A DNA stretch of 64,000 bases from Chitinophaga flava (GCF_003308995.1 NZ_QFFJ01000003.1:124001-188000); one strand, 5' to 3'. Numbered from the stretch's first letter, positions 17,336-26,431 are shown. Program-made: numbers and translations. Notes: generated from the letters alone by a model not told the origin.

Positions 17336-20300
17336 TTAGAAACTCAGATTAATACCGGCAGAAACTGTTTTCACAGCCGGATAACGATAGTAGGTGGTAC
17401 CGCCTACAGTTTGCTCAGGGTCCATGCCCTGGTGGTTGTAGAGCGTGATCAGGTTCTCACCCTGGAGATAAACGGTCACATTGTTCAGGTGTGCTCTTTC
17501 CATCAATGTTCTGGGCAATGAATAACTGAGGTTCACGCTTTTCAGCCTGGCATAAGTTGCATCATATAAAAAGCGGGTAGATGCTGCGGTCCAGGAAGGC
17601 GAGACTGTATTCAACTGTGGTACATCTGTATTGCGGTTGGTAGGTGTCCAGGCGTTGAGCATTTCGGTAGACCATGCACGGCCGGCAGATGAGCCCAATC
17701 CCATCAGGAATGTATAGTCGTTATCCAGCACTTTGCCACCCAAACTATACGTAATCAGGAAAGAGAACGAAAAGTTTTTGTAGGTGAAAGTATTGGTCAG
17801 GCCGCCGTACAGGTCTGGCAATGAAGAGCCGGAGTAGTACTGGGTTGCCTGGCTGTAGTTGCTGGTGTCTTTAATAGATCCATCAGGATTGGTATACTTC
17901 CAAAGTGGCTGACCAGTGTTAGGATCCACGCCGGCCCACTGACGGAGATAGAAGTCGTAGATAGACTTGCCTACCATCAGTTTTTTGGTACCGGAGATGA
18001 TCTCCTTCTGTGGCAGACTGGTAACCTTGTTCCGGTAGTGGGTCATGTTGAGGTCTATGTTCCAGCTGAAATCTTTAGTTCTTATGGGTGTACCATGCAG
18101 GTTGATATCGATACCGGTATTCTTCAGAGCACCAATGTTTTCATCTACAGATGCATATCCGATAGAAAGCGGTTTAGGTCTGGAATAGAGCAGGTCCTGG
18201 GAGCGGCGGATAAAGAATTCCGCACTACCACCAAAGCGGTTTTCGAACATGCTCCAGTCTACCCCAGCATTCAGGTTAAGGTTGGTTTCCCATTTCAACT
18301 TATCGTTGTAGAGGCTTTGACGGTAAGTGCCTCCCATACCCAGGTTACTGTTAATAGCATATAACGGCAGGTAGTTGTAATAACGGGCAGGCCCGAGGTT
18401 ATCGTTACCCTGTCCACCGTAGCTGACACGGAATGAGAGGAGGTTGAGCCAGGATTTATCTTTCAGGAATGCCTCTTCTGTAGCTTTCCAGGAGGCGCCT
18501 AAAGACCAGAAGGTACCCCAGCGCACCTTGGGTGCAAAGCGGGAAGAACCATCGCCACGAAGTGAAGCGGAGAAGAAGTATTTACCGGCGTAATCATATT
18601 CTGCTCTTCCCAGGTAACTGGACAGGCTATAATTATCGGAATAACCGGTAAAACCTGTAATCAGTGCTGCACCAGCAGGTTCATCGATACCTGGTACGGA
18701 GAATCCGGATTTGGAACCTTCCACATAGGTATAGGTAAATTTATAGGCTTCCTGTCCTGCAAGCAGGTTCAGGTGATGTTTTTCATTGAAAGTATTCTCG
18801 TAGGTCAGGATATTGTTGAAGGTCCAGCTGAAAGTGCGATAGTTACCTTTTACTACGGTACCGCCTACTTCGGCATCGAAACCGAGGGTAGGGTTGGTAT
18901 AGTCGTGTCCTACACGGGAGGAATAATCCGCGTTGTAGCTGGTTTTAAATTTCAGTCCTTTCCAGAGGGTAGCTTCGCCGTATACACGAACAGACACGTC
19001 GTCGCGGATGGTATCGTGTTTATCGATGCCGGAAGTCTGTATCAGGTTGGTTCTTGGATTGGCCGGGTCAGGGCGGTAAGGACCGAAGTCGAATATTCTG
19101 TTGCCCTTGCCATCCAGTAAATAGGCGCCGGTATTAGGGTCACGCTCATAGATTGGATACATGGGGCCCATGAGACGGCCATAGTTGACATAGTTGTCGC
19201 TGCGGCTGTCTTCAGTAGGAGGCGCCTGCTGGTCGGAATGGGCAGCGCTGAGGTTCAGCCCTACTTTCAGCCATTTACGGGCGTCTATATCGAGGTTAGA
19301 GCGGACGTTGTAACGTTTGAAACCCGAGCCCAGGTAGATACCCTGGTCATCAAGGTAGCCGCCGGAGATAAAGTATCTGGTTTTATCGGTAGCGCCGCTG
19401 ATGCTCAGGTTAGCTTCTGTACGATGACCAGTGCGTTGCATGCCTTTAGCCCAGTCGTCGTTCCATAGGGGTTTGGCGCCGGATACCAGTTTACCATCGG
19501 TACCTACCGGCTGCGGATAGGCGCTGCCGTAGGGGTTGATGCCCAGTTCTCCAACCAGGTCACGGCTGGCATTTCTGGCAGCAGTGGCAGAATCCTGACT
19601 GCCCAGGTTTTCGTTGAAAAGCGCACGCCAGTACATCGGGAAATACTGATCAGTGGAGACCCTGTTATAGTCGCTCACTGCTCTTTTAGAATAACCCTGA
19701 CTAACGCGAAGGTCTATACTGGCACCTTTTGCTCTTCCTTTTTTAGTGGTGATGATGATCACACCATTAGCACCACGGGAACCGTAAAGAGCGCTGGAAG
19801 CCGCGTCTTTCAGGACACTGATGGATTCAATATCAAAAGGATTGATAGCACTGAGATTACCACCATAAGGTACTCCATCTACCACATACAACGGATCTGC
19901 AGAAGCGTTGATAGAGCCTACCCCGCGAATGCGGATGGTAGCGTCTGAACCAGGCTGGCCGCTCTGGGAAGCACTTTGCACGCCTGGCGCCAGGCCCTGT
20001 AATGCTTTAGTGACGCTGGACACCTGTCTGTTTTGCAGTTCGGCTCCTTTTATCTGTGATACCGAACCGGTATAGGAACTCTTTTTAGCGGTACCATAAG
20101 CCACAATCACCACTTCATCGATATTTTTACCAGCTGACTGTAGTGATACCTGAATCGGTGATGTGCTGACAGGCACTTCCTGCGGCACCATGCCTACATA
20201 GCTGATGACCAGTGTAGTGGCTGCGGGATCAGTAACCTCCAGGCGGAAGGAACCGTCAGGTCCTGACAATACCCCTTTCGTCGTTCCTTTGATGACGATG

Positions 20301-20422
20301 GTAGCACCCGGAAGTGGTTCTTTGTCTTTTGCCGACAGGACAATACCGGTAACCGTGCGGACCTGTGAAAAGGCTGCCAGTGGCCCAAGCAGCAATAAAA
20401 AAATTAGTAATCGTTGTAACAT
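17336..20422 (-). CDS. SusC/RagA TonB-linked outer-membrane transporter 1
   Basis: About 1028 residues from the chosen start (MLQRLLIFLLLLGPLAAFSQ, a signal peptide). The frame stays open 28 codons further up, but those residues would bury the signal. A carboxypeptidase-regulatory-like domain follows (VTGIVLSAKDKEPLPGATI), then the TonB box region (DEVVIVAYGT), the plug with the SusC signature (YVVDGVPYGG, LKDAASSALYGSRGANGVIIITTKKG), and a long beta-barrel ending in the terminal aromatic INLSF. There is no STN domain, so it should not signal through FecR. It forms an operon with SusD 1 and is preceded by a perfect promoter and a 300-base leader. Confidence 0.95.
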   Translation of the reverse strand: MLQRLLIFLLLLGPLAAFSQVRTVTGIVLSAKDKEPLPGATIVIKGTTKGVLSGPDGSFRLEVTDPAATTLVISYVGMVPQEVPVSTSPIQVSLQSAGKNIDEVVIVAYGTAKKSSYTGSVSQIKGAELQNRQVSSVTKALQGLAPGVQSASQSGQPGSDATIRIRGVGSINASADPLYVVDGVPYGGNLSAINPFDIESISVLKDAASSALYGSRGANGVIIITTKKGRAKGASIDLRVSQGYSKRAVSDYNRVSTDQYFPMYWRALFNENLGSQDSATAARNASRDLVGELGINPYGSAYPQPVGTDGKLVSGAKPLWNDDWAKGMQRTGHRTEANLSISGATDKTRYFISGGYLDDQGIYLGSGFKRYNVRSNLDIDARKWLKVGLNLSAAHSDQQAPPTEDSRSDNYVNYGRLMGPMYPIYERDPNTGAYLLDGKGNRIFDFGPYRPDPANPRTNLIQTSGIDKHDTIRDDVSVRVYGEATLWKGLKFKTSYNADYSSRVGHDYTNPTLGFDAEVGGTVVKGNYRTFSWTFNNILTYENTFNEKHHLNLLAGQEAYKFTYTYVEGSKSGFSVPGIDEPAGAALITGFTGYSDNYSLSSYLGRAEYDYAGKYFFSASLRGDGSSRFAPKVRWGTFWSLGASWKATEEAFLKDKSWLNLLSFRVSYGGQGNDNLGPARYYNYLPLYAINSNLGMGGTYRQSLYNDKLKWETNLNLNAGVDWSMFENRFGGSAEFFIRRSQDLLYSRPKPLSIGYASVDENIGALKNTGIDINLHGTPIRTKDFSWNIDLNMTHYRNKVTSLPQKEIISGTKKLMVGKSIYDFYLRQWAGVDPNTGQPLWKYTNPDGSIKDTSNYSQATQYYSGSSLPDLYGGLTNTFTYKNFSFSFLITYSLGGKVLDNDYTFLMGLGSSAGRAWSTEMLNAWTPTNRNTDVPQLNTVSPSWTAASTRFLYDATYARLKSVNLSYSLPRTLMERAHLNNVTVYLQGENLITLYNHQGMDPEQTVGGTTYYRYPAVKTVSAGINLSF

Positions 20423-20601
20423 AAGCCTATGGTAGTTGATTTGGAGACGAATGACAATAGAAAACTGCATCTGCTGTAAACAGATATTGTAGCGATGTTT
20501 TCCCATTGTGTTTGATACAGTGACAGCGGTCTTCCGGAAGCAGTAAATGTTGCTGTAACCTGGTATTTCGGAAGATCTGTTGTGCAGAGGATTATTTGGT
20601 T

Positions 20602-20661
20602 TTAACTACAGCAACAACAACTTTGATTGATGCCATAAACAGGCCGGTTCTTCTGTTCCAT
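20602..20661 (-). CDS. Poly-cysteine leader ORF (candidate) before SusC 1
   Basis: A 19-codon frame in the SusC 1 leader: ATG at 20661, reading MEQKNRPVYGINQSCCCCS, then TAA. It begins about 63 bases after the predicted transcription start and ends about 180 bases before the SusC ATG. An AAAGGGA purine run lies about seven bases before its ATG. Four consecutive cysteine codons (TGT TGT TGC TGT) just before the stop recall the cysteine-rich attenuator peptides known from actinobacterial sulfur genes, where ribosome stalling at Cys codons changes expression downstream. Translation here is inferred, not shown. Confidence 0.5.
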   Translation of the reverse strand: MEQKNRPVYGINQSCCCCS

Positions 20662-20730
20662 AATCGGTTCCCTTTATTATTTAGTGTTTGATTATTTATT
20701 ACTCTACGTATCCTATAGACTAATGGGATG

Positions 20731-20761
20731 CAAAGCTAGGTGTTTGTTCCTTATCAACAAA
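20731..20761 (-). promoter_or_regulatory. Perfect Bacteroidota promoter for SusC/D 1
   Basis: On the minus strand TTTG (20761-20758), exactly 19 bases, then TAGCTTTG (20738-20731): both elements and the spacing match the primary-sigma consensus. The transcript should start near 20724, leaving a leader of about 300 bases. Confidence 0.8.
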
Positions 20762-20907
20762 AGAAATGTTAAAAAAGTTGAAAAATAACTGTGATGAAGG
20801 GTGATAAAGGGTGATAAACGCCGATAAGGAGGAGGATGATCAACAGGAATTGTGATGGAAGAGGATGACCAACCGGGAGATAGTAGTAGGATATTTATCA
20901 TGAAAAA

Positions 20908-22623
20908 TTATCCTTTATGCATCAGGAGGACGATGATCACACCGGAAGTCGTGAGTGTGATGTTAGCCACTGCATATGCAACTGTATAGCCTAAAGCAGG
21001 CACTTTGCTGTTGAGGGCATCCTGGACAGCCAGCAGCGGGGCAGACTCGTCGTGTGCACCCGCACAGGCACCCAATCCTATTGCCGGATGAAATTTAAAG
21101 ACGTACTTGGAAAGAAAGAGGGCCACTACCATTGGCAACAAACTCAATACCATCCCTGCCAGAAACAGGGTAAGCCCTTCCTGTTTTAATCCCAGTAAAA
21201 AACCGTCACTGGCAGAAAGACCCACCATAGCGATAAACACATGCAGTCCCAACTTGGTAAGTACCCATTGCGAAGAGGGCGGGATATAACCCAGACGTGG
21301 ATTTACACTCCGCAACCATCCAAAGAAAAGGCCCGCTAATAACGCACCTCCGCTGGTGCTCAGCTCTACTGGCACATTACCAATATGCACGCTCATAGCT
21401 CCTACCAGGGTACCCAATACAATACCGCCGGCCAGATAGGGAATATCCGTTTCTACTCCTACCCTTTCTTTAAAACCCAGGATAGTCACCGCCTGGTCCA
21501 GTTCTTCCTGTATGCCTACCAGTTCGGCCACATCCCCTTTCTGCACAATGGTATTGGCTTCCAGTGGAATTTCAATCCCCGCGCGGGTAATTTTACGAAC
21601 ACTGATACCACGCAGTTGCGGCCGACGCACCAGTACTTTGATAGGATTATTGATGGCCGTTTTACAACTGATCACCACATTGTATGTCTGTACCGGAAAA
21701 TTCAGCAGGTCTGCATCTGCCACTTCCTTACCCAGCATCGACTCTGATGCAATAGCTGCCGAACGCTGGCCTCCCAGGGCAATGATATCGCCTGTACGTA
21801 CCACGAAATCCTGTGGCGTGACCATGACTTCTCCCTGCCTTCTTACACGCAGCACATACAGTACTCTTTTTTTACGACGGAAAAAAGTTTCCAGCTCCCT
21901 TACTGATTTGCCGGCATCACCCACCAGTTCAGGGTTTACCAGGTAAGCCCGAAAAGCCACATGATCATAGGCGTATTTGATACCACCATCTTCATCTGCA
22001 GTAGTGTCGGTAAGGGTAGCTTCCAGTGCCCTTGTTTCTTCGATCAGTTTTTCGCGGCTTCCCGACATAAACCAGGGCCCCACAACAGAGAGAAACCAGC
22101 TGGTACCGGCAGTGCCGAAAATATAGGTAACAGCATACGCAACAGGTATCTGGTTGATCAGCCGTTCCTTATCGGCAATACTGATATCCAGTTCATTGAT
22201 GGTATTGGAGGACACACCAATGATAGCTGAGCAGGTGTTGGCACCCGACATCAGACCGGCCGTAGTACCCGTATCAAAACGAAGTATAGAAGCGATAGCC
22301 CAGCAGAAAAAGAGACTGCTGCAACAAACAATAAAAGAGAAAATAGCGATGGGCAGCCCATCTTTTTTTAATCCCTGAAAAAACTGCGGCCCTATACTAT
22401 AGCCGGTACAGAACAGGAACAGAAGAAAGAAGACTGATTTGGCAGCGCCAGGAATCTGAATATGTATCCCGCCAATGATGATGCCTACCAACAATACACC
22501 GGTCACTGTTCCCAGCGTAAAACCTTTAATACGGACCCTACCCAGCAGGAAACCGATGAGCAGGGTTAACATGACCGCAATTTCCGGGTATTTCTGTAGT
22601 GTTTCAAACAGCCAGGTAAGCAT
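20908..22623 (-). CDS. AspT/YidE-type transporter with RCK_C domains
   Basis: 571-residue inner-membrane protein of the aspartate:alanine exchanger family. Two hydrophobic halves (about 1-180 and 385-571) flank a soluble middle with two TrkA-C (RCK_C) domains, visible as RVRRQGEVMVTPQDFVVRTGDIIALGGQ and GISVRKITRAGIEIPLEANTIVQKGDVAELVG. The repeated motif GLMSGANTCSAIIG and GLGACAGAHDESAPL fits the family's inverted repeat. Substrate unknown; many members are uncharacterised. It is 53 bases downstream of rnhA on the same strand. Confidence 0.88.
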   Translation of the reverse strand: MLTWLFETLQKYPEIAVMLTLLIGFLLGRVRIKGFTLGTVTGVLLVGIIIGGIHIQIPGAAKSVFFLLFLFCTGYSIGPQFFQGLKKDGLPIAIFSFIVCCSSLFFCWAIASILRFDTGTTAGLMSGANTCSAIIGVSSNTINELDISIADKERLINQIPVAYAVTYIFGTAGTSWFLSVVGPWFMSGSREKLIEETRALEATLTDTTADEDGGIKYAYDHVAFRAYLVNPELVGDAGKSVRELETFFRRKKRVLYVLRVRRQGEVMVTPQDFVVRTGDIIALGGQRSAAIASESMLGKEVADADLLNFPVQTYNVVISCKTAINNPIKVLVRRPQLRGISVRKITRAGIEIPLEANTIVQKGDVAELVGIQEELDQAVTILGFKERVGVETDIPYLAGGIVLGTLVGAMSVHIGNVPVELSTSGGALLAGLFFGWLRSVNPRLGYIPPSSQWVLTKLGLHVFIAMVGLSASDGFLLGLKQEGLTLFLAGMVLSLLPMVVALFLSKYVFKFHPAIGLGACAGAHDESAPLLAVQDALNSKVPALGYTVAYAVANITLTTSGVIIVLLMHKG

Positions 22624-22676
22624 AAACGAAGATTTTCCGTTTATATTACAATCCGGGTTGTTAGTTAGTTCGGTAA

Positions 22677-23135
22677 TTAGTTGCCACTTTCGAAGCCCTG
22701 GTCTATCAGCCAGTTGCCGCTGTCTGCTGCCTGGGTGGCCAGTTCATCACAGCGGTTGTTCAAAGGGTTGCTGGCATGGCCTTTCACCCATTGCATTCTT
22801 ACTTTATGTTTTCTGTAGAGCGGGATAAAACGCAGCCAGAGGTCTTTATTTTTTTTGTCCTTGAAGTTGGTTCTTACCCAACCCCAGATCCATCCTTTTT
22901 CGATACTATCTACCACATATTTACTGTCCGTAAAAATGGTCAGTTCCTGTCCGTCTTTTTTTAACGCTTCCAGGCCGGTGATGACCGCCAGCAGTTCCAT
23001 GCGGTTGTTGGTCGTTTTACGATAACCCTGCGACAGTTCTTTACGCACACTCCCCCATATCAGTACTACGCCATACCCTCCCGGTCCGGGATTACCGCGG
23101 GATGCGCCATCAGTATATATTTGCAATTCAGCCAT
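22677..23135 (-). CDS. rnhA: Ribonuclease HI
   Basis: 152-residue nuclease that cuts RNA in RNA/DNA hybrids. The active site is complete: Asp in YTDGASRGNPGPGG, Glu in NNRMELLAVITGL, Asp in FTDSKYVVDSI and Asp in NNRCDELATQAA. The basic protrusion GWIWGWVRTNFKDKKNKDLW and the WVKGHASNPLNNRCDE loop match the E. coli type. A perfect -7 element ends eight bases before its ATG, so its message may be nearly leaderless. Confidence 0.97.
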   Translation of the reverse strand: MAELQIYTDGASRGNPGPGGYGVVLIWGSVRKELSQGYRKTTNNRMELLAVITGLEALKKDGQELTIFTDSKYVVDSIEKGWIWGWVRTNFKDKKNKDLWLRFIPLYRKHKVRMQWVKGHASNPLNNRCDELATQAADSGNWLIDQGFESGN

Positions 23136-23143
23136 AGCAGCGG

Positions 23144-23151
23144 CAAATATA
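23144..23151 (-). promoter_or_regulatory. -7 element for rnhA
   Basis: Minus-strand TATATTTG, an exact consensus match, eight bases before the rnhA ATG. The following bases GCCG match those after the bioD element as well. No -33 partner is clear. Confidence 0.5.
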
Positions 23152-23188
23152 TTTTGATTTTTTGATTTTCGATTCTTTGATTTAGAAA

Positions 23189-23208
23189 CCCAGGGCTAAA
23201 GCCCTGGG
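23189..23208. repeat. REP-like GC-rich palindrome
   Basis: CCCAGGGCT-AA-AGCCCTGGG, a perfect 9-bp palindrome with a 2-base loop, in an otherwise AT-rich gap. CTGGGCT recurs 23 bases on (23227-23233). It could end the carboxylase transcript, or be one copy of a dispersed REP element. Confidence 0.7.
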
Positions 23209-23251
23209 CTATGATAGACTGAAGTGCTGGGCTGAGTCAAAAATTTCTTTA

Positions 23252-24889
23252 TTATACCTGGAACACGCCAACGTTGAACGGATGTTCCAGCGGGGCATTG
23301 TCAGCGGCTTTGATACCTTCTGAAATCCGCTGGCGGGTTTCGGTAGGCTCAATGATCTCATCTACCCAGAGGCGGGCAGCTGCGTAATAAGGGGTGGTCT
23401 GGCTTGTATATTTATCTGTAATTTCCTTGAGCAGACGGGCTTCTTCATCAGGGGTGATTTCCTGTCCTTTGGCTTTAAGGGAAGCCACCTGTATCTGCAA
23501 TAATGTTTTGGCGGCCTGTTCCCCACCCATCACGGCTATTTTAGCAGAAGGCCATGCATAAATAAAACGGGGATCATAGGCTTTTCCGCACATGGCATAG
23601 TTGCCTGCGCCATAGGAGTTACCAATAATGATGGTGATTTTGGGTACCACTGAATTGGCTACAGCGTTCACCAACTTTGCACCGTCTTTGATGATGCCGG
23701 CATGTTCACTACGGCTGCCCACCATAAAACCGGTTACGTCCTGGAGGAATACCAGCGGGATTTTTTTCTGATTACAGTTCATGATAAACCTGGCCGCCTT
23801 GTCGGCGCTGTCGTTGTAGATTACGCCGCCCATCTGCATTTCGCCTTTACGGCTTTTCACTATTTTACGCTGATTGGCCACAATACCTACAGCCCAGCCA
23901 TCGATACGGGCGTAACCACAGATAATACTTTTGCCATAGTCCTGTTTGTACTGGTCGAAAGCAGAATCATCTACCAGACGGGAGATGATTTCGAGCATAT
24001 CATAAGGACGGGTGTTGTCTGCGGGAAGGATGCCGTTGAGCTCTTCTTCCGGCAGGACTGGCGGTGCGGGCGCAATACGGTCAAAGCCAGCGGTGGTACT
24101 ATGACCTATTTTGCTCACGATGCGTTTTACCTGATCGAGGCATTCTTCATCTGTTTTGAATTTATAGTCGGCGATACCGGATATTTCAGTATGGGTAACG
24201 GCGCCGCCTAACGTTTCCGCATCTACGTCTTCTCCAATGGCTGCTTTTACGAGGTAAGGACCGGCCAGGAAGATAGAACCGTTTCCTTCCACCATCAGTA
24301 CTTCATCGCTCATGATGGGAAGGTAAGCCCCACCGGCCACGCAGCTGCCCATTACAGCGGCAATCTGGGTGATGCCCATAGCGCTCATGCGGGCATTGTT
24401 GCGGAAGATACGGCCGAAGTGTTCCTTGTCAGGGAAAATTTCATCCTGCATAGGTAAAAATACACCCGCACTGTCTACCAGATAGATCACGGGAAGATGG
24501 TTTTCCATGGCGATCTCCTGCAGGCGCAGATTTTTTTTGCCGGTCATCGGAAACCAGGCACCTGCTTTTACAGTCATATCGTTGGCAACGATCATACACT
24601 GACGGCCGCTTACATAGCCGATCCCGCCGATGGTGCCTGCTGCAGGACATCCACCGTATTCCGGATACATTTCATAGGCGGCAAAGGCCCCTATCTCAGT
24701 AAAAGGGGTATCCTTATCGATCAGGTACTGAATACGTTCCCTGGCAGTGAGTTTACCCCTTTGGCGCACTTTCTCCAGGCTTTTTTTTCCTCCGCCCTGT
24801 TCAATAATTCCCATGCGGTGTTTCATGGTGCTAATGGCCAGTCTCATGGCATCTTCATTCTTATTTGTTTCCAGATCCACTTGATTCAT
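23252..24889 (-). CDS. Acyl-CoA carboxylase beta subunit (methylcrotonyl-CoA carboxylase-like)
   Basis: 545-residue biotin-dependent carboxyltransferase. N-terminal half: GKLTARERIQYLIDKDTPFTEIG, GIGYVSGRQCMIVANDMTVKAGAWFP and LVDSAGVFLPMQDEIFPDKEHFG. C-terminal half: GFMVGSRSEHAGIIKDGAKLVNAVANS and GNSYGAGNYAMCGKAYDPRFIYAWPSAKIAVMGGEQAA. The FLPMQDEIFPD stretch and length favour the methylcrotonyl-CoA (leucine breakdown) or geranyl-CoA type over propionyl-CoA. The alpha (biotin carboxylase) subunit is not nearby. Confidence 0.9.
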   Translation of the reverse strand: MNQVDLETNKNEDAMRLAISTMKHRMGIIEQGGGKKSLEKVRQRGKLTARERIQYLIDKDTPFTEIGAFAAYEMYPEYGGCPAAGTIGGIGYVSGRQCMIVANDMTVKAGAWFPMTGKKNLRLQEIAMENHLPVIYLVDSAGVFLPMQDEIFPDKEHFGRIFRNNARMSAMGITQIAAVMGSCVAGGAYLPIMSDEVLMVEGNGSIFLAGPYLVKAAIGEDVDAETLGGAVTHTEISGIADYKFKTDEECLDQVKRIVSKIGHSTTAGFDRIAPAPPVLPEEELNGILPADNTRPYDMLEIISRLVDDSAFDQYKQDYGKSIICGYARIDGWAVGIVANQRKIVKSRKGEMQMGGVIYNDSADKAARFIMNCNQKKIPLVFLQDVTGFMVGSRSEHAGIIKDGAKLVNAVANSVVPKITIIIGNSYGAGNYAMCGKAYDPRFIYAWPSAKIAVMGGEQAAKTLLQIQVASLKAKGQEITPDEEARLLKEITDKYTSQTTPYYAAARLWVDEIIEPTETRQRISEGIKAADNAPLEHPFNVGVFQV

Positions 24890-24941
24890 AACGTTTGGGT
24901 TTTACTTTAAAAATACCGACAAATAAGTTAAATTACGAATT

Positions 24942-25400
24942 ATGGAGCTTACAGAACACCTTGCCTCTTCCATTGAGGCGTTATACAACGGCAAACCGTG
25001 GCTGGACGTCACTTTCAGGGAACATCTTTCCCGCGTGGATGCCAGGCAGGCTGTAAAAAGCCTCCAGGGGTCCAACAATATCTGGCAGATTGTGAACCAT
25101 GTCATCTTCTGGCACCAGCGTGTAGAACGTTATATGCATAATGAGCCACCGGAAAAAGATGGAGATCTGCCCGATTTTTATTCACCGGAAAATCATGGGG
25201 AAGAAAACTGGCAGGCTACCATCCACCGTCTGGAACACTCCTTCCAGCAAATAGCTGCCAGCATTCGTAAATTCCCGGAAGAGGAGTTGTTTGACACCTT
25301 TCCGGGTACGGATAAAAAAGCCATCTATTACCTGCAGGGACTGGCAGAACATGATGCCTACCATCTGGGCCAGATCGTGCTCCTGCAGAAATACATTTGA
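24942..25400 (+). CDS. DinB-family protein
   Basis: 152-residue four-helix-bundle protein of the DinB/YfiT superfamily, often a metal-dependent thiol transferase. The helix WQIVNHVIFWHQRVERYM and the C-terminal GLAEHDAYHLGQIVLLQK provide the three histidines expected for metal binding. No signal peptide. Divergent from the carboxylase gene. Function in the cell unknown. Confidence 0.88.
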   Translation: MELTEHLASSIEALYNGKPWLDVTFREHLSRVDARQAVKSLQGSNNIWQIVNHVIFWHQRVERYMHNEPPEKDGDLPDFYSPENHGEENWQATIHRLEHSFQQIAASIRKFPEEELFDTFPGTDKKAIYYLQGLAEHDAYHLGQIVLLQKYI

Positions 25401-25419
25401 GATATTAAATATCCAGATC

Positions 25420-26355
25420 CTACATCAGGTTCATATCATAACGTTGTTCGTATAACTGCATTCCCCAAAGCTGGAGGAACTTTTCGCCGGTTTTACGGAA
25501 GCCTGCCCTTTTGTACATGTCAATCGCGGTAGTGTGGATGCTGGTAGTCATCAGATAGATGGTCTGATAATTTTTTTCCCGGCAGAAACTGATCGCTTCA
25601 TTCAGCAACCTTTTGCCCAGTCCTTTCCCCCTATAGTCGGGGTGTACTACAAACCAGCGCAGCTGCGCCAGATAACGGGATGATCCCAGGATCGCTACAG
25701 CACCCACGATTTTATTATCTGCTATCGCCAGAAACACCCGGTCTTTATTCTTGTTATAGGTAGCCAGAAAATCCTGGAAAGTTTTGCAGACATAGGCTTC
25801 AAATTCCAGGTTATAGCCATATTCCCTGGCATACAGCTCTCCATGCAGGTAAATGAGATAACCGATATCGCCTGGTTGCAGGTCATAACGGAAATGTATA
25901 TCCGAAGATGTAGCCGGAGCGGGCTCACCTGCCAATACTGCTTCGATCGTTTTCATGGCGCCAGCCACCGCTTGTTGCTGCTTCTCAGCTAGAGGGGCCA
26001 ATATTTCTCCGATCTGCCCGGAAGATTTTTCGTCCAGGGCGGCCATCAGTTTTTTGCCTTTAGTGGTGAGCTGTAGGAGGTAACTACGACCGTCGGCGGA
26101 TGATTTATGCCGGGACACCAGGCCGTTGGCCTCAAACTTTTTTAGCATGCGGCTCAGATATCCGCCATCTATTTTCATGAGGCTGGTTAGATGCCCCGCT
26201 GTACATTTTTCGGTTTGTGCCAGTTCGTATAATACCCTCACTTCCGACAGCGAATAATTACTTTCCAGAATATGCTGGTCCAGCAGCCCTATTACGCCGG
26301 TATAAAAGCGGTTGAAGTGACGAATATCCGCTACCAGTGATGAATTGGATGACAT
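25420..26355 (-). CDS. MarR regulator fused to GNAT acetyltransferase
   Basis: 311-residue two-domain protein. Residues about 1-150 are a MarR winged helix (YSLSEVRVLYELAQTEKCTAGHLTSLMKIDGGYLSRMLKKFEANGLVSRHKSSADGRSYLLQLTTKGK). Residues about 165-311 are a GNAT N-acetyltransferase with the acetyl-CoA loop VVHPDYRGKGLGKRLLNEA and the C-terminal MYKRAGFRKTGEKFLQLWGM. Such fusions are common, and the DNA-binding half probably controls its own gene. Two operator-like repeats lie 30-75 bases upstream, which supports self-regulation. The acetylated substrate is unknown. Confidence 0.93.
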   Translation of the reverse strand: MSSNSSLVADIRHFNRFYTGVIGLLDQHILESNYSLSEVRVLYELAQTEKCTAGHLTSLMKIDGGYLSRMLKKFEANGLVSRHKSSADGRSYLLQLTTKGKKLMAALDEKSSGQIGEILAPLAEKQQQAVAGAMKTIEAVLAGEPAPATSSDIHFRYDLQPGDIGYLIYLHGELYAREYGYNLEFEAYVCKTFQDFLATYNKNKDRVFLAIADNKIVGAVAILGSSRYLAQLRWFVVHPDYRGKGLGKRLLNEAISFCREKNYQTIYLMTTSIHTTAIDMYKRAGFRKTGEKFLQLWGMQLYEQRYDMNLM

Positions 26356-26384
26356 AGAAAATTGTTTGTCAGGCTAAATTATAA

Positions 26385-26431
26385 AAATAGTTGACAATGT
26401 CAACTATTTAATTTGACAAAGTCAACTATTT
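26385..26431. promoter_or_regulatory. Tandem operator for MarR-GNAT gene
   Basis: Site 1: AAATAGTTGAC (26385-26395), AAT, GTCAACTATTT (26399-26409), a perfect 11-bp inverted repeat. Site 2: TTGAC-AAA-GTCAA (26413-26425) continuing GTCAACTATTT. The GTCAACTATTT half-site recurs at exactly 22 bases, two helical turns, so two dimers could sit on one face of the DNA. Confidence 0.75.

Larger units (their letters stand above)
20423..20907 (-). other. SusC 1 leader and upstream intergenic region
   Basis: A 485-base gap. It holds the promoter at 20731-20761, the poly-cysteine ORF at 20602-20661 and a 7-bp inverted repeat (TCTTCCG at 20530-20536, CGGAAGA at 20569-20575) between that ORF and the SusC start, which could be part of a regulatory fold. 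From 20770 to 20900 I see only short GATAA/GATGA-rich repeats and no gene. Confidence 0.6.

Noticed and set aside
20713..20901. Minus-strand 62-codon frame in the SusC 1 upstream region
   Set aside because: It overlaps the strong promoter at 20731-20761 and its product has no features of a real protein.
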